From: Arthrobacter sp. EpRS71
GTDB taxonomy: Bacteria; Actinomycetota; Actinomycetes; Actinomycetales; Micrococcaceae
Reading direction: 5' to 3'
NCBI RefSeq assembly: GCF_001512285.1
Contig: NZ_LNUV01000006.1
Span: 2,402,809 to 2,466,808 of the forward strand
Length of the DNA stretch: 64,000 nucleotides
A program made the translations under genes and the position numbers. How positions within the stretch are numbered: position 1 is the stretch's first letter; the number at the start of each line of letters is the position of its first letter. Below are positions 53,149 to 61,951 of the stretch, one piece after another. The notes beneath the pieces were generated by a model. The model ran no database searches and was not told the DNA's origin. It saw only the letters and a list, made by a program, of their open reading frames with translations.

Positions 53149-53959
53149 GATGATTCCTTGTCTGTATCAGCGCGACGATGGGAATGGCAATGGCAGCCAG
53201 GGCGAACACGACGACAGCTGCCGCGGCCACCGTCGGGTCAAGCTCACGGCGCATGCTTGAAAACATCAGAACCGGCAAGGTCTGCAGTCGCGGGCTGGCT
53301 AGGAACAAAGAGATAACCACTTCATCAAAGGACGCCAGGAACGCGAGGACCGCACCTGTGACAACACCTGACCGGATCTGAGGAAGGGTCACGCTCATGA
53401 AGGTGGTTAAGGGGCTGGCACCCAGGCTCGCGGCGGCGTTCTCCTGGTTGCGGTCAAAAACCCGCAAGCTGGAGGAAACAGAAACCAGAACCATGGGCAG
53501 TGCCACGACTGAGTGCGCCAGTACGAACCCGATGAAGGTGCCGTTAAGCTTCCAATTCAGGAACACGGCATAGATACCGATGGCCAGAATCGAGGTCGGA
53601 ACGATCAATGGTGCGAACAAGGAACCCGTAACGAGGCCCTTTCCGGGAAACTTTGAGCGGTCCAGGCCAAGGGCAGCCGCCGTGCCAAGGATCGTTGTCA
53701 GCACGGTGACAACGGCAGCAATCTTGATCGAGTTCAATGCCGCATCACGCCATGCTCCGCCCGAGAGGTTCTCATACAGGGCAAGGGACCAGCCGGGTGG
53801 GGGGAACACGAAGCTGGCTTCCGAAGACGAGAAGCTGAGCGGAATGATCACCAGTGTCGGAACAATCATCCATGCGGCAATCAGGAAAGCAGCTACGGCC
53901 AGCAGAATTCGGCCTACGCTGGGCGACGAACGTCGAAGGGACTTTTCCATGGACTTCAT
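53138..53959 (-). CDS. Polyamine-type ABC transporter permease (PotC-like)
   Basis: 273 residues from the ATG at 53959, which overlaps the stop of the other permease as ATGA; the frame extends further back but only over that gene. Six hydrophobic segments and the EAA loop NAAASLGASPLTTFMSVTLP. LYENLSGGAWRDAALNSIKI just after the first helix is characteristic of PotC-type permeases. Confidence 0.93.
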
Positions 53960-54855
53960 CACCTGATTCCGTATGCCGAGCTGACAGTGTTGCGGGAAAA
54001 TCGCATGGCTACAGCCAGCAGGGCGAAGGTCACCAGTAGGAGCACCAACGCCAGAACGGAGCCTCGGCCCCATGCCAGGAGGTCTTGCACCTGAGTGACG
54101 ACCTGTTGGGCCAGCAATGCATTCTGTGGAGATCCCAGGATCGCCGGGGTCAGGTAGAAACCCAGTCCGAAGACGAAGACCAGGACACTGCCGGCAAGCA
54201 TTCCCGGTGTGGCCAGTGGCAGGTATATCCGGAAGAACGACTTCGCAGGCGAAGCGCCGAGGCTTTCGGACGCCCTCAGGAGGCTTCGGTCAATGCCTTG
54301 CAGCACGGAGTACAGCGGAAGGATCATCAGCGGAAGAAGAGTCTGTGCCATCGCGATCGTTACGGCGAACGTGGTTCCCAGCATATGGAACGGCTCGATT
54401 CCGAAGGCTGACAGCGCACCGTTGACGACCCCGTTGTCCTGAAGAAGGACAACCCAAGCGAAGATCCTCACCAGGTAGTTAGTGAAGAACGGTAGCATGA
54501 CCGCCGTCGTCAAAACGACCAACCAGCGCCGTGAAACCAACGTCATCAGGTACGCGAACGGGAACGCCAGGATCAGCGTGATCACGGTAACCAGCAGAGT
54601 CACGCCAAATGTGCGCAGCAACAGCGTGATGTTTACGTCCTCGGTGAAGAACCAAGCGAAGTTGTCCCAACCGCCCTCCTGAGGTGCCTGGAAATGCGTC
54701 CAAGCACGCGTAAGGATGGAAATGGCGGGATAGACAAAGAACAGAAGGATGACCGCAAATCCCGGTACTACCAACAGCGATACCGGACGGAACACAAACG
54801 GAGTTTTGCGTACCCGGCTTGGCGGCCGGATGGAGGGCGAAAGTGTGGTTGACAT
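53959..54855 (-). CDS. Polyamine-type ABC transporter permease (PotB-like)
   Basis: 298 residues, six helices starting with LLVVPGFAVILLFFVYPAIS. The EAA loop reads RASESLGASPAKSFFRIYLP. NYLVRIFAWVVLLQDNGVVN is the conserved PotB/PotH stretch. Forms the membrane heterodimer with the next gene product. Confidence 0.93.
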   Translation of the reverse strand: MSTTLSPSIRPPSRVRKTPFVFRPVSLLVVPGFAVILLFFVYPAISILTRAWTHFQAPQEGGWDNFAWFFTEDVNITLLLRTFGVTLLVTVITLILAFPFAYLMTLVSRRWLVVLTTAVMLPFFTNYLVRIFAWVVLLQDNGVVNGALSAFGIEPFHMLGTTFAVTIAMAQTLLPLMILPLYSVLQGIDRSLLRASESLGASPAKSFFRIYLPLATPGMLAGSVLVFVFGLGFYLTPAILGSPQNALLAQQVVTQVQDLLAWGRGSVLALVLLLVTFALLAVAMRFSRNTVSSAYGIR

Positions 54856-54868
54856 TTAGACTTCCCTA

Positions 54869-55939
54869 CTAGCCAACCAGGGCTGCGCGCCACTGCGACT
54901 CGGCGGCATCCTTGTACTGCGCGTACCATTCGTTGTCAAGTGCCACACCGTCGGTCCGGTGGTTGGAGACGAGATACTGCTTCTGCAGATCGGAGGTCTG
55001 GGGGTCACTGCCCTTTGAAGAGGTCGATCCGTAAGGGGCGATCTCTTCAAACTTGGTCTGCGCGTCGGGGTTGTTCGAGAGCCAGTTAAGGAACTTCTTT
55101 GCTGCGTCGGCGTTCTTGGAGCCCTTCAGGATCACCAGGTTGTCCCAGACCTTGAGTGCCGTAGGCCAGACTACGTCCCACTTGGCGCCTTGATTCACGG
55201 CATCAAAGGCGCGCGGTGAGTAAACCATGCACATGACAGCTCCGCCGGAGAGCATCGTGTCAACCTGCTGGGTACTGGAAGTGAGGAAAGTCGTGTCCTG
55301 CTTGATCGTCTCGTACTTGGCGATCGCCTTAGTGACATCCAGCGGGTAAAGGTTCTCCGGCTGCACACCGGAGGCCAGGCTCGCTGCCTCCAGGTTGTAC
55401 TGGGAGGAGGTGGGGGCACAGCGCTTGCCGGGGAATTTCTGCGTGTCGAAGAAGTCAGCCCAACTGGTGGGAGGGTTATCGCCGAATTTCGTCTTGTCGT
55501 AGGCCAGTACCGCGCCCCACTCCAGGACGGGCAGACCGCACTTGTTGGTCACGCGACCCTCAGCGAACTTTGAAGGGTCGAGCGTGTCGGCGTCAATTTC
55601 CTCGAATTGCTTTCCGCACTGCTGGTTGGCGAGCCAGGTGTCGACCTCAGCCAAATCCCATTCGATGTTTCCGCTTTGGATCTGAAGGGCGATCTTGTTG
55701 TATTCCATGTTGCCGTCCTGGGTGAACTTAGCACCCGACTCGGCACTGTAGGGCTCGAGGAAGGCGGTGTTCATTGCCTTGCTGAGCTTTCCGCCGAAGT
55801 CGGCGATCGTGAGCTGCGCGTCCGAACCGGCCGGGGACTGGCCGCCGTCGGAACCGCAACCGGCCAGCACGAGCGCAGCCACTGCTGAAATGGCTACTGC
55901 TGGGATACAACGTATTGCTCGGGATGTGAATGACATCAA
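54869..55939 (-). CDS. Polyamine-type ABC transporter substrate-binding lipoprotein (PotD-like)
   Basis: 356 residues; the first or second Met may be used. Lipoprotein signal ending VAALVLAGC. The mature part is a SBP_bac_6/8-type protein: LTIADFGGKLSKAMNTAFLE, GNIEWDLAEVDTWLANQQCG, LPVLEWGAVLAYDKTKFGDN, PTSWADFFDTQKFPGKR. Ligand class: polyamine or another amine/betaine. It opens the ten-gene minus-strand operon, downstream of a promoter region containing GTCGAC-type operators. Confidence 0.93.
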   Translation of the reverse strand: MMSFTSRAIRCIPAVAISAVAALVLAGCGSDGGQSPAGSDAQLTIADFGGKLSKAMNTAFLEPYSAESGAKFTQDGNMEYNKIALQIQSGNIEWDLAEVDTWLANQQCGKQFEEIDADTLDPSKFAEGRVTNKCGLPVLEWGAVLAYDKTKFGDNPPTSWADFFDTQKFPGKRCAPTSSQYNLEAASLASGVQPENLYPLDVTKAIAKYETIKQDTTFLTSSTQQVDTMLSGGAVMCMVYSPRAFDAVNQGAKWDVVWPTALKVWDNLVILKGSKNADAAKKFLNWLSNNPDAQTKFEEIAPYGSTSSKGSDPQTSDLQKQYLVSNHRTDGVALDNEWYAQYKDAAESQWRAALVG

Positions 55940-56318
55940 GCTCTCCTTGGGGTGTGACCCCGGCTACTTTGGCGGGGTTCGTTTGGTCGATTGTCGACAT
56001 TGACCTTGCGTCTTGTCAAGAGATGACGCCGTTCAGCACACTGGCCAACTTCTTCTGCTGATGCGGTTCATTTCTCGCTCCAAGCCGCCGATTGGCTGCG
56101 ATTCATGATGGTTTTACCCTGATGCCACGATCGCTCGCCCATCGGCTGCATATGCGCTACTCTACTAGCGTAGTAGACAGTCGACAACGCTTTCGAAGTA
56201 TGAACTTGAAGAGAATCCGGAACGGCCTGCGCTTTCGCCGTCGAATCAGTGCCGTCTCCGCTCCGACGGCGTTTTCCATCCCTAAATCCCAAAAATTTTG
56301 AAGGGACTCGATCCTAAA
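55940..56318. promoter_or_regulatory. Divergent promoter region (potD-like / amidase) with TTGTCGAC sites
   Basis: TTGTCGAC at 55991-55998 and its inverse GTCGACAA at 56180-56187 (in GTAGACAGTCGACAACG) stand about 190 bases apart, one near each gene. The same words occur twice in the gntR/SSADH intergenic region at 59449-59512. No gene is seen in the stretch. The likely binder is the FCD-type GntR regulator at 58682. Confidence 0.55.
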
Positions 56319-57215
56319 ATGACAACTTTGACCAACTACGAGGTTGCAACGCCAAGAACCCCAGAGCCTGGGGACCTAACTGTGGCCGCCGTACAGATGA
56401 ACAGCGGCCCGGACCGGGACGCGAACATCGCGAAGGCCATCGCTTTGATTGACGTCGCCGCGACTGAGCACGGGGCACAGTTGATCGTGCTGCCAGAATT
56501 TTTCAATACCGAGTATGTTTTCGCGCGTCATGACCCGTCCCTGGTTCGTCTGGCAGAGAACGACGAGGGCCCGTCGATCAGTGCTGTCAGGGAAGCTGCA
56601 CGCAAGCACGGGGTTACTATTGTTGCGACTCTCCTGGAGGAAGACGGTCCCGGGATCAGTTACGATACCGCCATGGTGATTGGTCCCGACGGCACCATCG
56701 TCAGCAAATACCGTAAGACGCACCCTGCAGCAACCGTGACGCTGGAGAAAGTATTCTTCCGCAACGGCAGCTATTTCAATGTCACTCAGGTCGGTGACTT
56801 CGCCATGGGAATCAACATCTGCTATGACAATGAGTTCCCCGAGTCAGCGCGAGCCACCGCTCTGAACGGAGCGGACCTGATAGTTGCGCCGTTTGCGACC
56901 CCCGAACAGTTCCCGTTCAAAACCGTGATGTCTGCACGAGCCTGCGACAATCAGCTGTTCTTCCTTGCCGCCAACAAAGTTGGGCGTGAGGATGGGCTCG
57001 AATTCTGCGGAACCAGCCTTATCGCTGATCCTGAGGGAGGACTTCTGGCAGTGGCTTCCAACACTGAGGACGAGGTTATCTCTGCGGTCATCAATCGTCG
57101 TGCCGTCATCGAGACTAGGCTGTCGCGCCCGATCTACCGCGACCGACGTCCGGATCTCTATAACTCAATCTCGACAGCAACCGAGGACCTGCCCCGTTGG
57201 AAGACAGCGAAATGA
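56319..57215 (+). CDS. Nitrilase-superfamily carbon-nitrogen hydrolase (N-carbamoylputrescine amidase-like)
   Basis: 298 residues from the ATG at 56319 (GAAGGGA upstream). Catalytic triad visible as Glu in IVLPEFFNTEY, Lys in SKYRKTH and Cys in GINICYDNEFPE. The Cys environment and FFRNGSYFNV resemble N-carbamoyl-amine/amino-acid amidases and omega-amidases. It hydrolyses a linear amide or carbamoyl group of a small acid or amine in the cytoplasm. Its stop overlaps the zinc alcohol dehydrogenase ATG (ATGA). Divergent from the amine importer, so it plausibly works in the same route. Confidence 0.9.
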   Translation: MTTLTNYEVATPRTPEPGDLTVAAVQMNSGPDRDANIAKAIALIDVAATEHGAQLIVLPEFFNTEYVFARHDPSLVRLAENDEGPSISAVREAARKHGVTIVATLLEEDGPGISYDTAMVIGPDGTIVSKYRKTHPAATVTLEKVFFRNGSYFNVTQVGDFAMGINICYDNEFPESARATALNGADLIVAPFATPEQFPFKTVMSARACDNQLFFLAANKVGREDGLEFCGTSLIADPEGGLLAVASNTEDEVISAVINRRAVIETRLSRPIYRDRRPDLYNSISTATEDLPRWKTAK

Positions 57216-58312
57216 CGGCAATTTCGGCCCAAGCGCTAATTTTTACAGACAATTCGGAGCTGGAGCTTACCACCATCGACGTCGCCGCCCCGGGACCCGG
57301 CGAGGTCAGGGTAAAGGTGCACGCCAGCGGGGTATGCCACTCGGACCTCCATGTTGCCGCCGGTGACTGGACCATGCCCTCGCCCATGATCCTCGGCCAC
57401 GAGGGATCCGGAATCATCGAGGCCGTTGGGCCCGGTGTTTCCGAATCCAGGATCGGCGAGCGTGTTGCCCTGTCCTGGTTCGCGCCATGTCTGCGCTGCA
57501 AGTTCTGCGTCAGCGGGCGGCAGTGGGCCTGCCAAAACACCACAGCCAACGATTGCGTGATGGCCGACGGTAAGACGCGGCTGTCCCAGCAGGGATCCAG
57601 CGTTTATCCGTTCCTGAATGTCGGCAGTTTCGCGGAGTACGCAGTGGTGCCGGAATCCGGCGCCATCACCGTCCCCGATGGTCTTCCATTTGAAATTGCT
57701 GCCCTCATTGGCTGCGCGGCCACGACGGGCATCGGGGCGGCTCTGAACACCGCAAAAGTTCGTGCCGGCAGTTCAGCGGTCGTGGTTGGTTGCGGTGGCG
57801 TGGGCTTGTCCGTGGTGATGGGACTGTCGCTTGCTGGTGCCAATCCCATCATTGCTGTTGATATGTCCGACGAAAAACTGGATGCAGCCAAAAGTGTCGG
57901 CGCGACGCATGTCCTCAACGCTCAGCAAGGAAATGTTGTGGAACAGTGTCATGACCTCTTGGGCGGCGGCGCGGAGTTTGTCTTTGAGGCAGCTGGCCGT
58001 ACGGACACTGCAACTCAGTGTCTGGCCATGACGGAAACTGCCGGGACTACAGTATTGGTTGGAATGCCGTCTCGGGGCGCCAAGGTTGCTCTTGATGTTC
58101 TTGACCTGACGCTCAATGGCAAAACTGTCATTGGATGCAGTTATGGGAGTTCGAACCCGTCGATCACCTTTGCTACCTTAGCGGATCTGTACCTGTCCGG
58201 TCGGCTTCCGCTCGACAAGCTGTTGGGTGAGCGAATCTCCCTCGGCGATGTATCTCATGCCTTCGATCAGATGAAGGCCGGGCACGGGCTACGCCAGGTC
58301 GTAGCATTCTGA
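57212..58312 (+). CDS. Zinc-dependent alcohol dehydrogenase, class III-like
   Basis: 366 residues from the ATG at 57212; a TTG at 57197 is in frame but lies within the amidase gene. Catalytic zinc ligands in ASGVCHSDLH and LGHEGSG. Structural zinc cysteines in CLRCKFCVSGRQWAC. NAD fold VVVGCGGVGLSV with the Asp in IIAVDMSDEKL. Similar to S-hydroxymethyl-mycothiol (formaldehyde) dehydrogenases and related enzymes. If the TMADH-like enzyme demethylates its substrate, this protein could dispose of the formaldehyde; another alcohol is possible. Confidence 0.9.
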   Translation: MTAISAQALIFTDNSELELTTIDVAAPGPGEVRVKVHASGVCHSDLHVAAGDWTMPSPMILGHEGSGIIEAVGPGVSESRIGERVALSWFAPCLRCKFCVSGRQWACQNTTANDCVMADGKTRLSQQGSSVYPFLNVGSFAEYAVVPESGAITVPDGLPFEIAALIGCAATTGIGAALNTAKVRAGSSAVVVGCGGVGLSVVMGLSLAGANPIIAVDMSDEKLDAAKSVGATHVLNAQQGNVVEQCHDLLGGGAEFVFEAAGRTDTATQCLAMTETAGTTVLVGMPSRGAKVALDVLDLTLNGKTVIGCSYGSSNPSITFATLADLYLSGRLPLDKLLGERISLGDVSHAFDQMKAGHGLRQVVAF

Positions 58313-58681
58313 TCGACAGACAGCGCCGCCGGCGAGGCTCCATCTGCGCGGTCCAGCAGGAACGGGATGGGGCCTCGTCGGCGTATGCGTATGGCAAGAC
58401 GCAGGGATCTGCCCGGAAGCAGAGAACGGCTCCTAAGTAGGAAACATCCTCAAGCGAGACAGTAGGGCTGTATCGCGCCAACGATGCGTCGCGATTGTTC
58501 GGGGGCGTGGCTTTCCGCCACCGCATCCATCACGTCGGTTGCTGCCGTCGCTGGAAGGATGTCAAGGTGCAAATCCGGTGGCCGGAGAATGTCCTGGGTA
58601 ACCATGGCTGAGGAGCCGCCAAATGTAAGGTCCACGCGAACGCGGTCAGGCGTCCTTGGTTATGATCCTCGGATCGCTGAA
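58313..58681. other. Intergenic stretch, no firm gene
   Basis: Lies between the ADH and gntR stops, i.e. between convergent genes. A 61-codon frame on the minus strand (58635-58450, starting MDLTFGGSSAMVTQDILRP) has amino-acid composition that is not absurd but shows no family and no ribosome site. It may be a remnant. Confidence 0.35.
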
Positions 58682-59425
58682 TCAGTTGGTAGGGGCGGGA
58701 GCGGTCTCCGAGAGTGGTTCCAACAGCAGGGATGAGTCTCCGCCCAATCGCTGCAGGAGCAGGGCCACAGTTGAAAGGAAGTGCTTCTCGAAGAGACGCA
58801 AAGCTTCGGCCTTCCTGCCCTCCTCAATGGCCGCAATGATCTGCTCATGCTCTTCCACCACATAGTTGAGGTGGGAGTGCCCTGAACCGGCGGAGGACAT
58901 CACTCGCAAAACACGGTCTTCGAGGGACGTGGCAAGAAGAATGCGGCCTTCGAGCTCACCAAACATGCGGCCAATCAGGTGGTTTCCGGAGCCGACGTTG
59001 ATGCTACGGTGCCAATCAAGTTCAGCGTTGATCAGTCTGCTGGCGTCCTTCTTCGTAGCCGCTGCCTTCATTTCGTTCAAATGGGTGCGCAGGGGCTTGG
59101 TTGAGCTCCCCCGGGCCAGAAACAACCGCAACGCTGTTGTTTCAAGGCCAAGGCGCAGATTATGAAGGTCAACGATGTCCTCTAGGGACAAATCCAGAAC
59201 CTGCGCACCCAGGTGGGGCTCGACGAGGACCAATCCCTCTGCCGCCAGCCGTTGGATGGCCTCTCTTACCGGGGCCCGGCTCATTCCCAGTTCCTCGGCG
59301 ATATGGGCTTCAGTCAGCCGCTCCCCCAGACCCAGCTTGCCTTCGATAATGGCAAGTCGAAGCGACTGGTGGGCGGCATCCGCGAGCCGCATCCGCGGTG
59401 GCCTGGTCAGGCCGTGAGTAGTCAT
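58682..59425 (-). CDS. GntR-family regulator (FCD subfamily) of the amine module
   Basis: 247 residues from the ATG at 59425; an ATG two codons earlier (59431) is equally possible and neither has a clear ribosome site, so the mRNA may be leaderless. Winged HTH (LRLAIIEGKLGLGERLTEAH, ELGMSRAPVREAIQRLAAEG). FCD domain with metal histidines in ELDWHRSINVGSGNHL and EEHEQIIAAIEEG. Divergent from SSADH. TTGTCGAC sites lie upstream of it and of the amine importer and amidase. Confidence 0.92.
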   Translation of the reverse strand: MTTHGLTRPPRMRLADAAHQSLRLAIIEGKLGLGERLTEAHIAEELGMSRAPVREAIQRLAAEGLVLVEPHLGAQVLDLSLEDIVDLHNLRLGLETTALRLFLARGSSTKPLRTHLNEMKAAATKKDASRLINAELDWHRSINVGSGNHLIGRMFGELEGRILLATSLEDRVLRVMSSAGSGHSHLNYVVEEHEQIIAAIEEGRKAEALRLFEKHFLSTVALLLQRLGGDSSLLLEPLSETAPAPTN

Positions 59426-59790
59426 ACACACAATTGTAATCTAGCGCGGTCGACAATGTACAACCTTTCCGCAAGTTCAAGAGAAAGTTCTTGCAATTGC
59501 CTCGTTGTCGACAGTAGTCTGTCTACAACAAATCAAGATGATCGGCGAAGTTCGGCTCATTCCTGCGCATGCGTGGAGTTGAGGAAACTCGTCGGGGATC
59601 AAGATCACTATCCACGAGTGGGCGGATGGGGCGCTGGAAGACTCTTCCCGAACGCCCTTTGAACTGGGCCGATGGCCGAAAAGTCTAGTGCGCGTTCCGA
59701 GCCATAGTCAGAGCAGACGGTTCGGGCGACTACGACAGACCGCTCACCACACCCAGCTGCCCGCCCTGAGGCAACAAAGAAAGCGATCGG
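59426..59790. promoter_or_regulatory. Divergent gntR/SSADH promoter region with operators
   Basis: GTCGACAATGTACAAC begins at 59449. A long imperfect palindrome spans 59504-59529: arms GTTGT/ACAAC and ACAG/CTGT, with TTGTCGAC in its left half. The words match those in the 55940-56318 region. The gap 59530-59790 before the SSADH ATG shows no gene; GAAAGCGATCGG is its weak ribosome site. Confidence 0.55.
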
Positions 59791-61272
59791 ATGACTAATC
59801 TCACAGAACGTGAACAGGAACTGCTGGCCTCCGTCCCCAAGGGTCTGCTGATCGCGGGGCAATGGCAGGAGGCTTCCTCGGGGAAGACCTTCCCTGTGGC
59901 GGACCCCGCCACCGGCGAAGTGCTGGCCCATGTGGCGGACGCCGGCCGCGCCGACGCTGAAGCAGCCCTGGACGCTGCTGACAAGGTCCAGGCTGACTGG
60001 GCGCGAACCCCCTCTCGCCAACGTTCCGAGATCCTGCGCCGAGCCTATGAAATTGTTACTGAACGTGCCGATGACTTCGCGCTGCTGATGACCTTGGAGA
60101 TGGGTAAGCCCCTCGACCAGGCACGTGCAGAGGTCGTTTACGGCGCAGAGTTCCTTCGCTGGTTCGCGGAGGAAGCGGTACGTGATTACGGCCGCTACGT
60201 GACCACCCCTGAGGGGAACAACAAGATCCTTGTTCAGCAGAAGCCGGTCGGGCCGTGCCTGCTGATCACCCCATGGAACTTCCCGTTGGCCATGGCAACC
60301 CGCAAGGTCGGTCCGGCGGTGGCAGCCGGCTGCACGATGGTGCTCAAACCGGCGAAGTTGACACCCCTTACGGCACAGTTGTTCGCTGACGTCATGATTG
60401 AGGCAGGTCTACCCAGCGGCGTCCTGAATGTGGTTTCATCCTCCCGTGCCGGCGAGGTTTCCGGTCCGCTCCTGCGCGACCCCCGCCTGCGCAAGGTCTC
60501 CTTCACCGGGTCCACCCCTGTGGGTAAACAACTGATGGCTGAGGCGTCCGAGAACGTATTACGTAGTTCGATGGAACTCGGCGGAAACGCGCCCTTCATC
60601 GTCTTTGAGGATGCGGACCTCGCGAAGGCAGTGGAAGGTGCCTTGGCTGCGAAGATGCGCAACATGGGCGAAGCATGCACGGCAGCCAACCGCTTCCTGG
60701 TTCACGAGGATGTAGTGGAGGAGTTCACGGCAGCTTTCACCACGGCCATGCAGGAGCTGAAGCTGGGCCGAGGCACGGAGCCTGGTTCAACGGTCGGACC
60801 GTTAATTGACGGGCGAGCCCGTGACGACGTGCACGCTTTGGTTCTCGGGGCTGTGGAAGATGGGGCCACGATTGCCTTGGGCGGACGGTTCGGTGAGGGC
60901 GCGGGCTACTTCTATGAGCCAACTGTCCTGACGGGCGTGCCCCACGATGCCAGGATTTTAGGTCAGGAAATCTTCGGGCCCGTGGCACCGATCACTACGT
61001 TCAGCTCAGAAGCGGAAGCTATCGCCTTGGCAAATGCCACCGAGTACGGGCTCGCCTCGTACATCTACACCCGTGACCACTCCCGGCTCCTGCGCGTAGC
61101 AGAGCAGATCGAGTTCGGTCTGGTCGGATTCAACGCGGGAGTCATTTCCAACGCAGCTGCACCATTCGGCGGTGTCAAGCAGTCAGGGCTGGGACGGGAA
61201 GGCGGCGCGGAAGGCATCGCCGAATACACCACCGTCCAATACATCGGCATCTCCGACCCTTACAAGAACTAG
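59791..61272 (+). CDS. gabD: Succinate-semialdehyde dehydrogenase (GabD-type)
   Basis: 493 residues. LIAGQWQEASSGKTFPVADP, LITPWNFPLAMATRKVGPAV, VLKPAKLTPLTA, SFTGSTPVGKQL, Glu in MELGGNAPF, Cys in GEACTAANRFLV, EIFGPVAP and GGVKQSGLGREGG place it in the GabD group. It oxidises succinate semialdehyde to succinate. Its presence suggests that the amine pathway ends in a 4-carbon semialdehyde. Similar to, but clearly different from, the enzyme at 40513. Confidence 0.93.
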   Translation: MTNLTEREQELLASVPKGLLIAGQWQEASSGKTFPVADPATGEVLAHVADAGRADAEAALDAADKVQADWARTPSRQRSEILRRAYEIVTERADDFALLMTLEMGKPLDQARAEVVYGAEFLRWFAEEAVRDYGRYVTTPEGNNKILVQQKPVGPCLLITPWNFPLAMATRKVGPAVAAGCTMVLKPAKLTPLTAQLFADVMIEAGLPSGVLNVVSSSRAGEVSGPLLRDPRLRKVSFTGSTPVGKQLMAEASENVLRSSMELGGNAPFIVFEDADLAKAVEGALAAKMRNMGEACTAANRFLVHEDVVEEFTAAFTTAMQELKLGRGTEPGSTVGPLIDGRARDDVHALVLGAVEDGATIALGGRFGEGAGYFYEPTVLTGVPHDARILGQEIFGPVAPITTFSSEAEAIALANATEYGLASYIYTRDHSRLLRVAEQIEFGLVGFNAGVISNAAAPFGGVKQSGLGREGGAEGIAEYTTVQYIGISDPYKN

Positions 61273-61371
61273 CCGCACCAACGCCGCCCCCACCCGGCTC
61301 AGCAAAACCGGATGGGCGGCGCCCTGCGCGCCACCACACAGACACCGATGACCACACCAGAAAGACCAGAC

Positions 61372-61725
61372 ATGATCAAAGCAACGGTAATGACAGACGC
61401 CCGCTCCCATGACATCGGCGAACCTAAAATCAAAGAGACTTCAGTAACGGCCGGACAAACAGAAGCCTCAGTGCGACTATGGGGCCGGGACGGAGAGGCG
61501 ACCGGAATCTGGGAAGTCACCCCTGGCACTTTCAAAAGCACTCGCCCGGGTTTCGACGAGGTCTGCTACATCCTCAGCGGTGAGGGCACCATCACGGAGC
61601 CTGATGGCACAAGTTTCGAATTGCGCCCTGGAACACTCTTCGTAACTCCTTCCGGCTGGGAAGCCAGCTGGACCGTTCGCGAAACCCTTCGGAAAGTCTG
61701 GTTCACGTCCCAACTCCCGGCCTAA
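61372..61725 (+). CDS. Cupin-domain protein (DUF861 type)
   Basis: 117 residues from the ATG at 61372 (AGAAAGA upstream); an ATG at 61348 is an alternative. A single cupin barrel: SVRLWGRDGEATGIWEVTPG, GFDEVCYILSGEGTITEPDG, FELRPGTLFVTPSGW, WTVRETLRKVWF. Metal histidines are largely missing, as in the DUF861 subgroup found with amine and ureide catabolism. Probably a small-molecule binding or isomerase-like accessory of the SSADH module. Confidence 0.85.
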   Translation: MIKATVMTDARSHDIGEPKIKETSVTAGQTEASVRLWGRDGEATGIWEVTPGTFKSTRPGFDEVCYILSGEGTITEPDGTSFELRPGTLFVTPSGWEASWTVRETLRKVWFTSQLPA

Positions 61726-61951
61726 GTAATGAAGGCTGCCTGCATCGCCCTAAAACGAGCGATGCAGGTAAACGCCTGAAAAACACCTGCACGGCCGTGG
61801 GACCGTTCGCCTGCCCCTCTGGCGAACGGTCCCCTCCAGAACCCTTTCTGCTAGACCATGCAGTACAGGAGTCAAAGCCGCCTGCTCCTATCCATCAATG
61901 AACACGACGTAGCCTTCACGTCAGACCGCTCTATGCCGGAGTCCAGACTCA

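Noticed and set aside
58450-58635. 61-codon minus-strand ORF between ADH and gntR
   Set aside because: No family, no ribosome site, no coupling; kept only as a note for the intergenic stretch.
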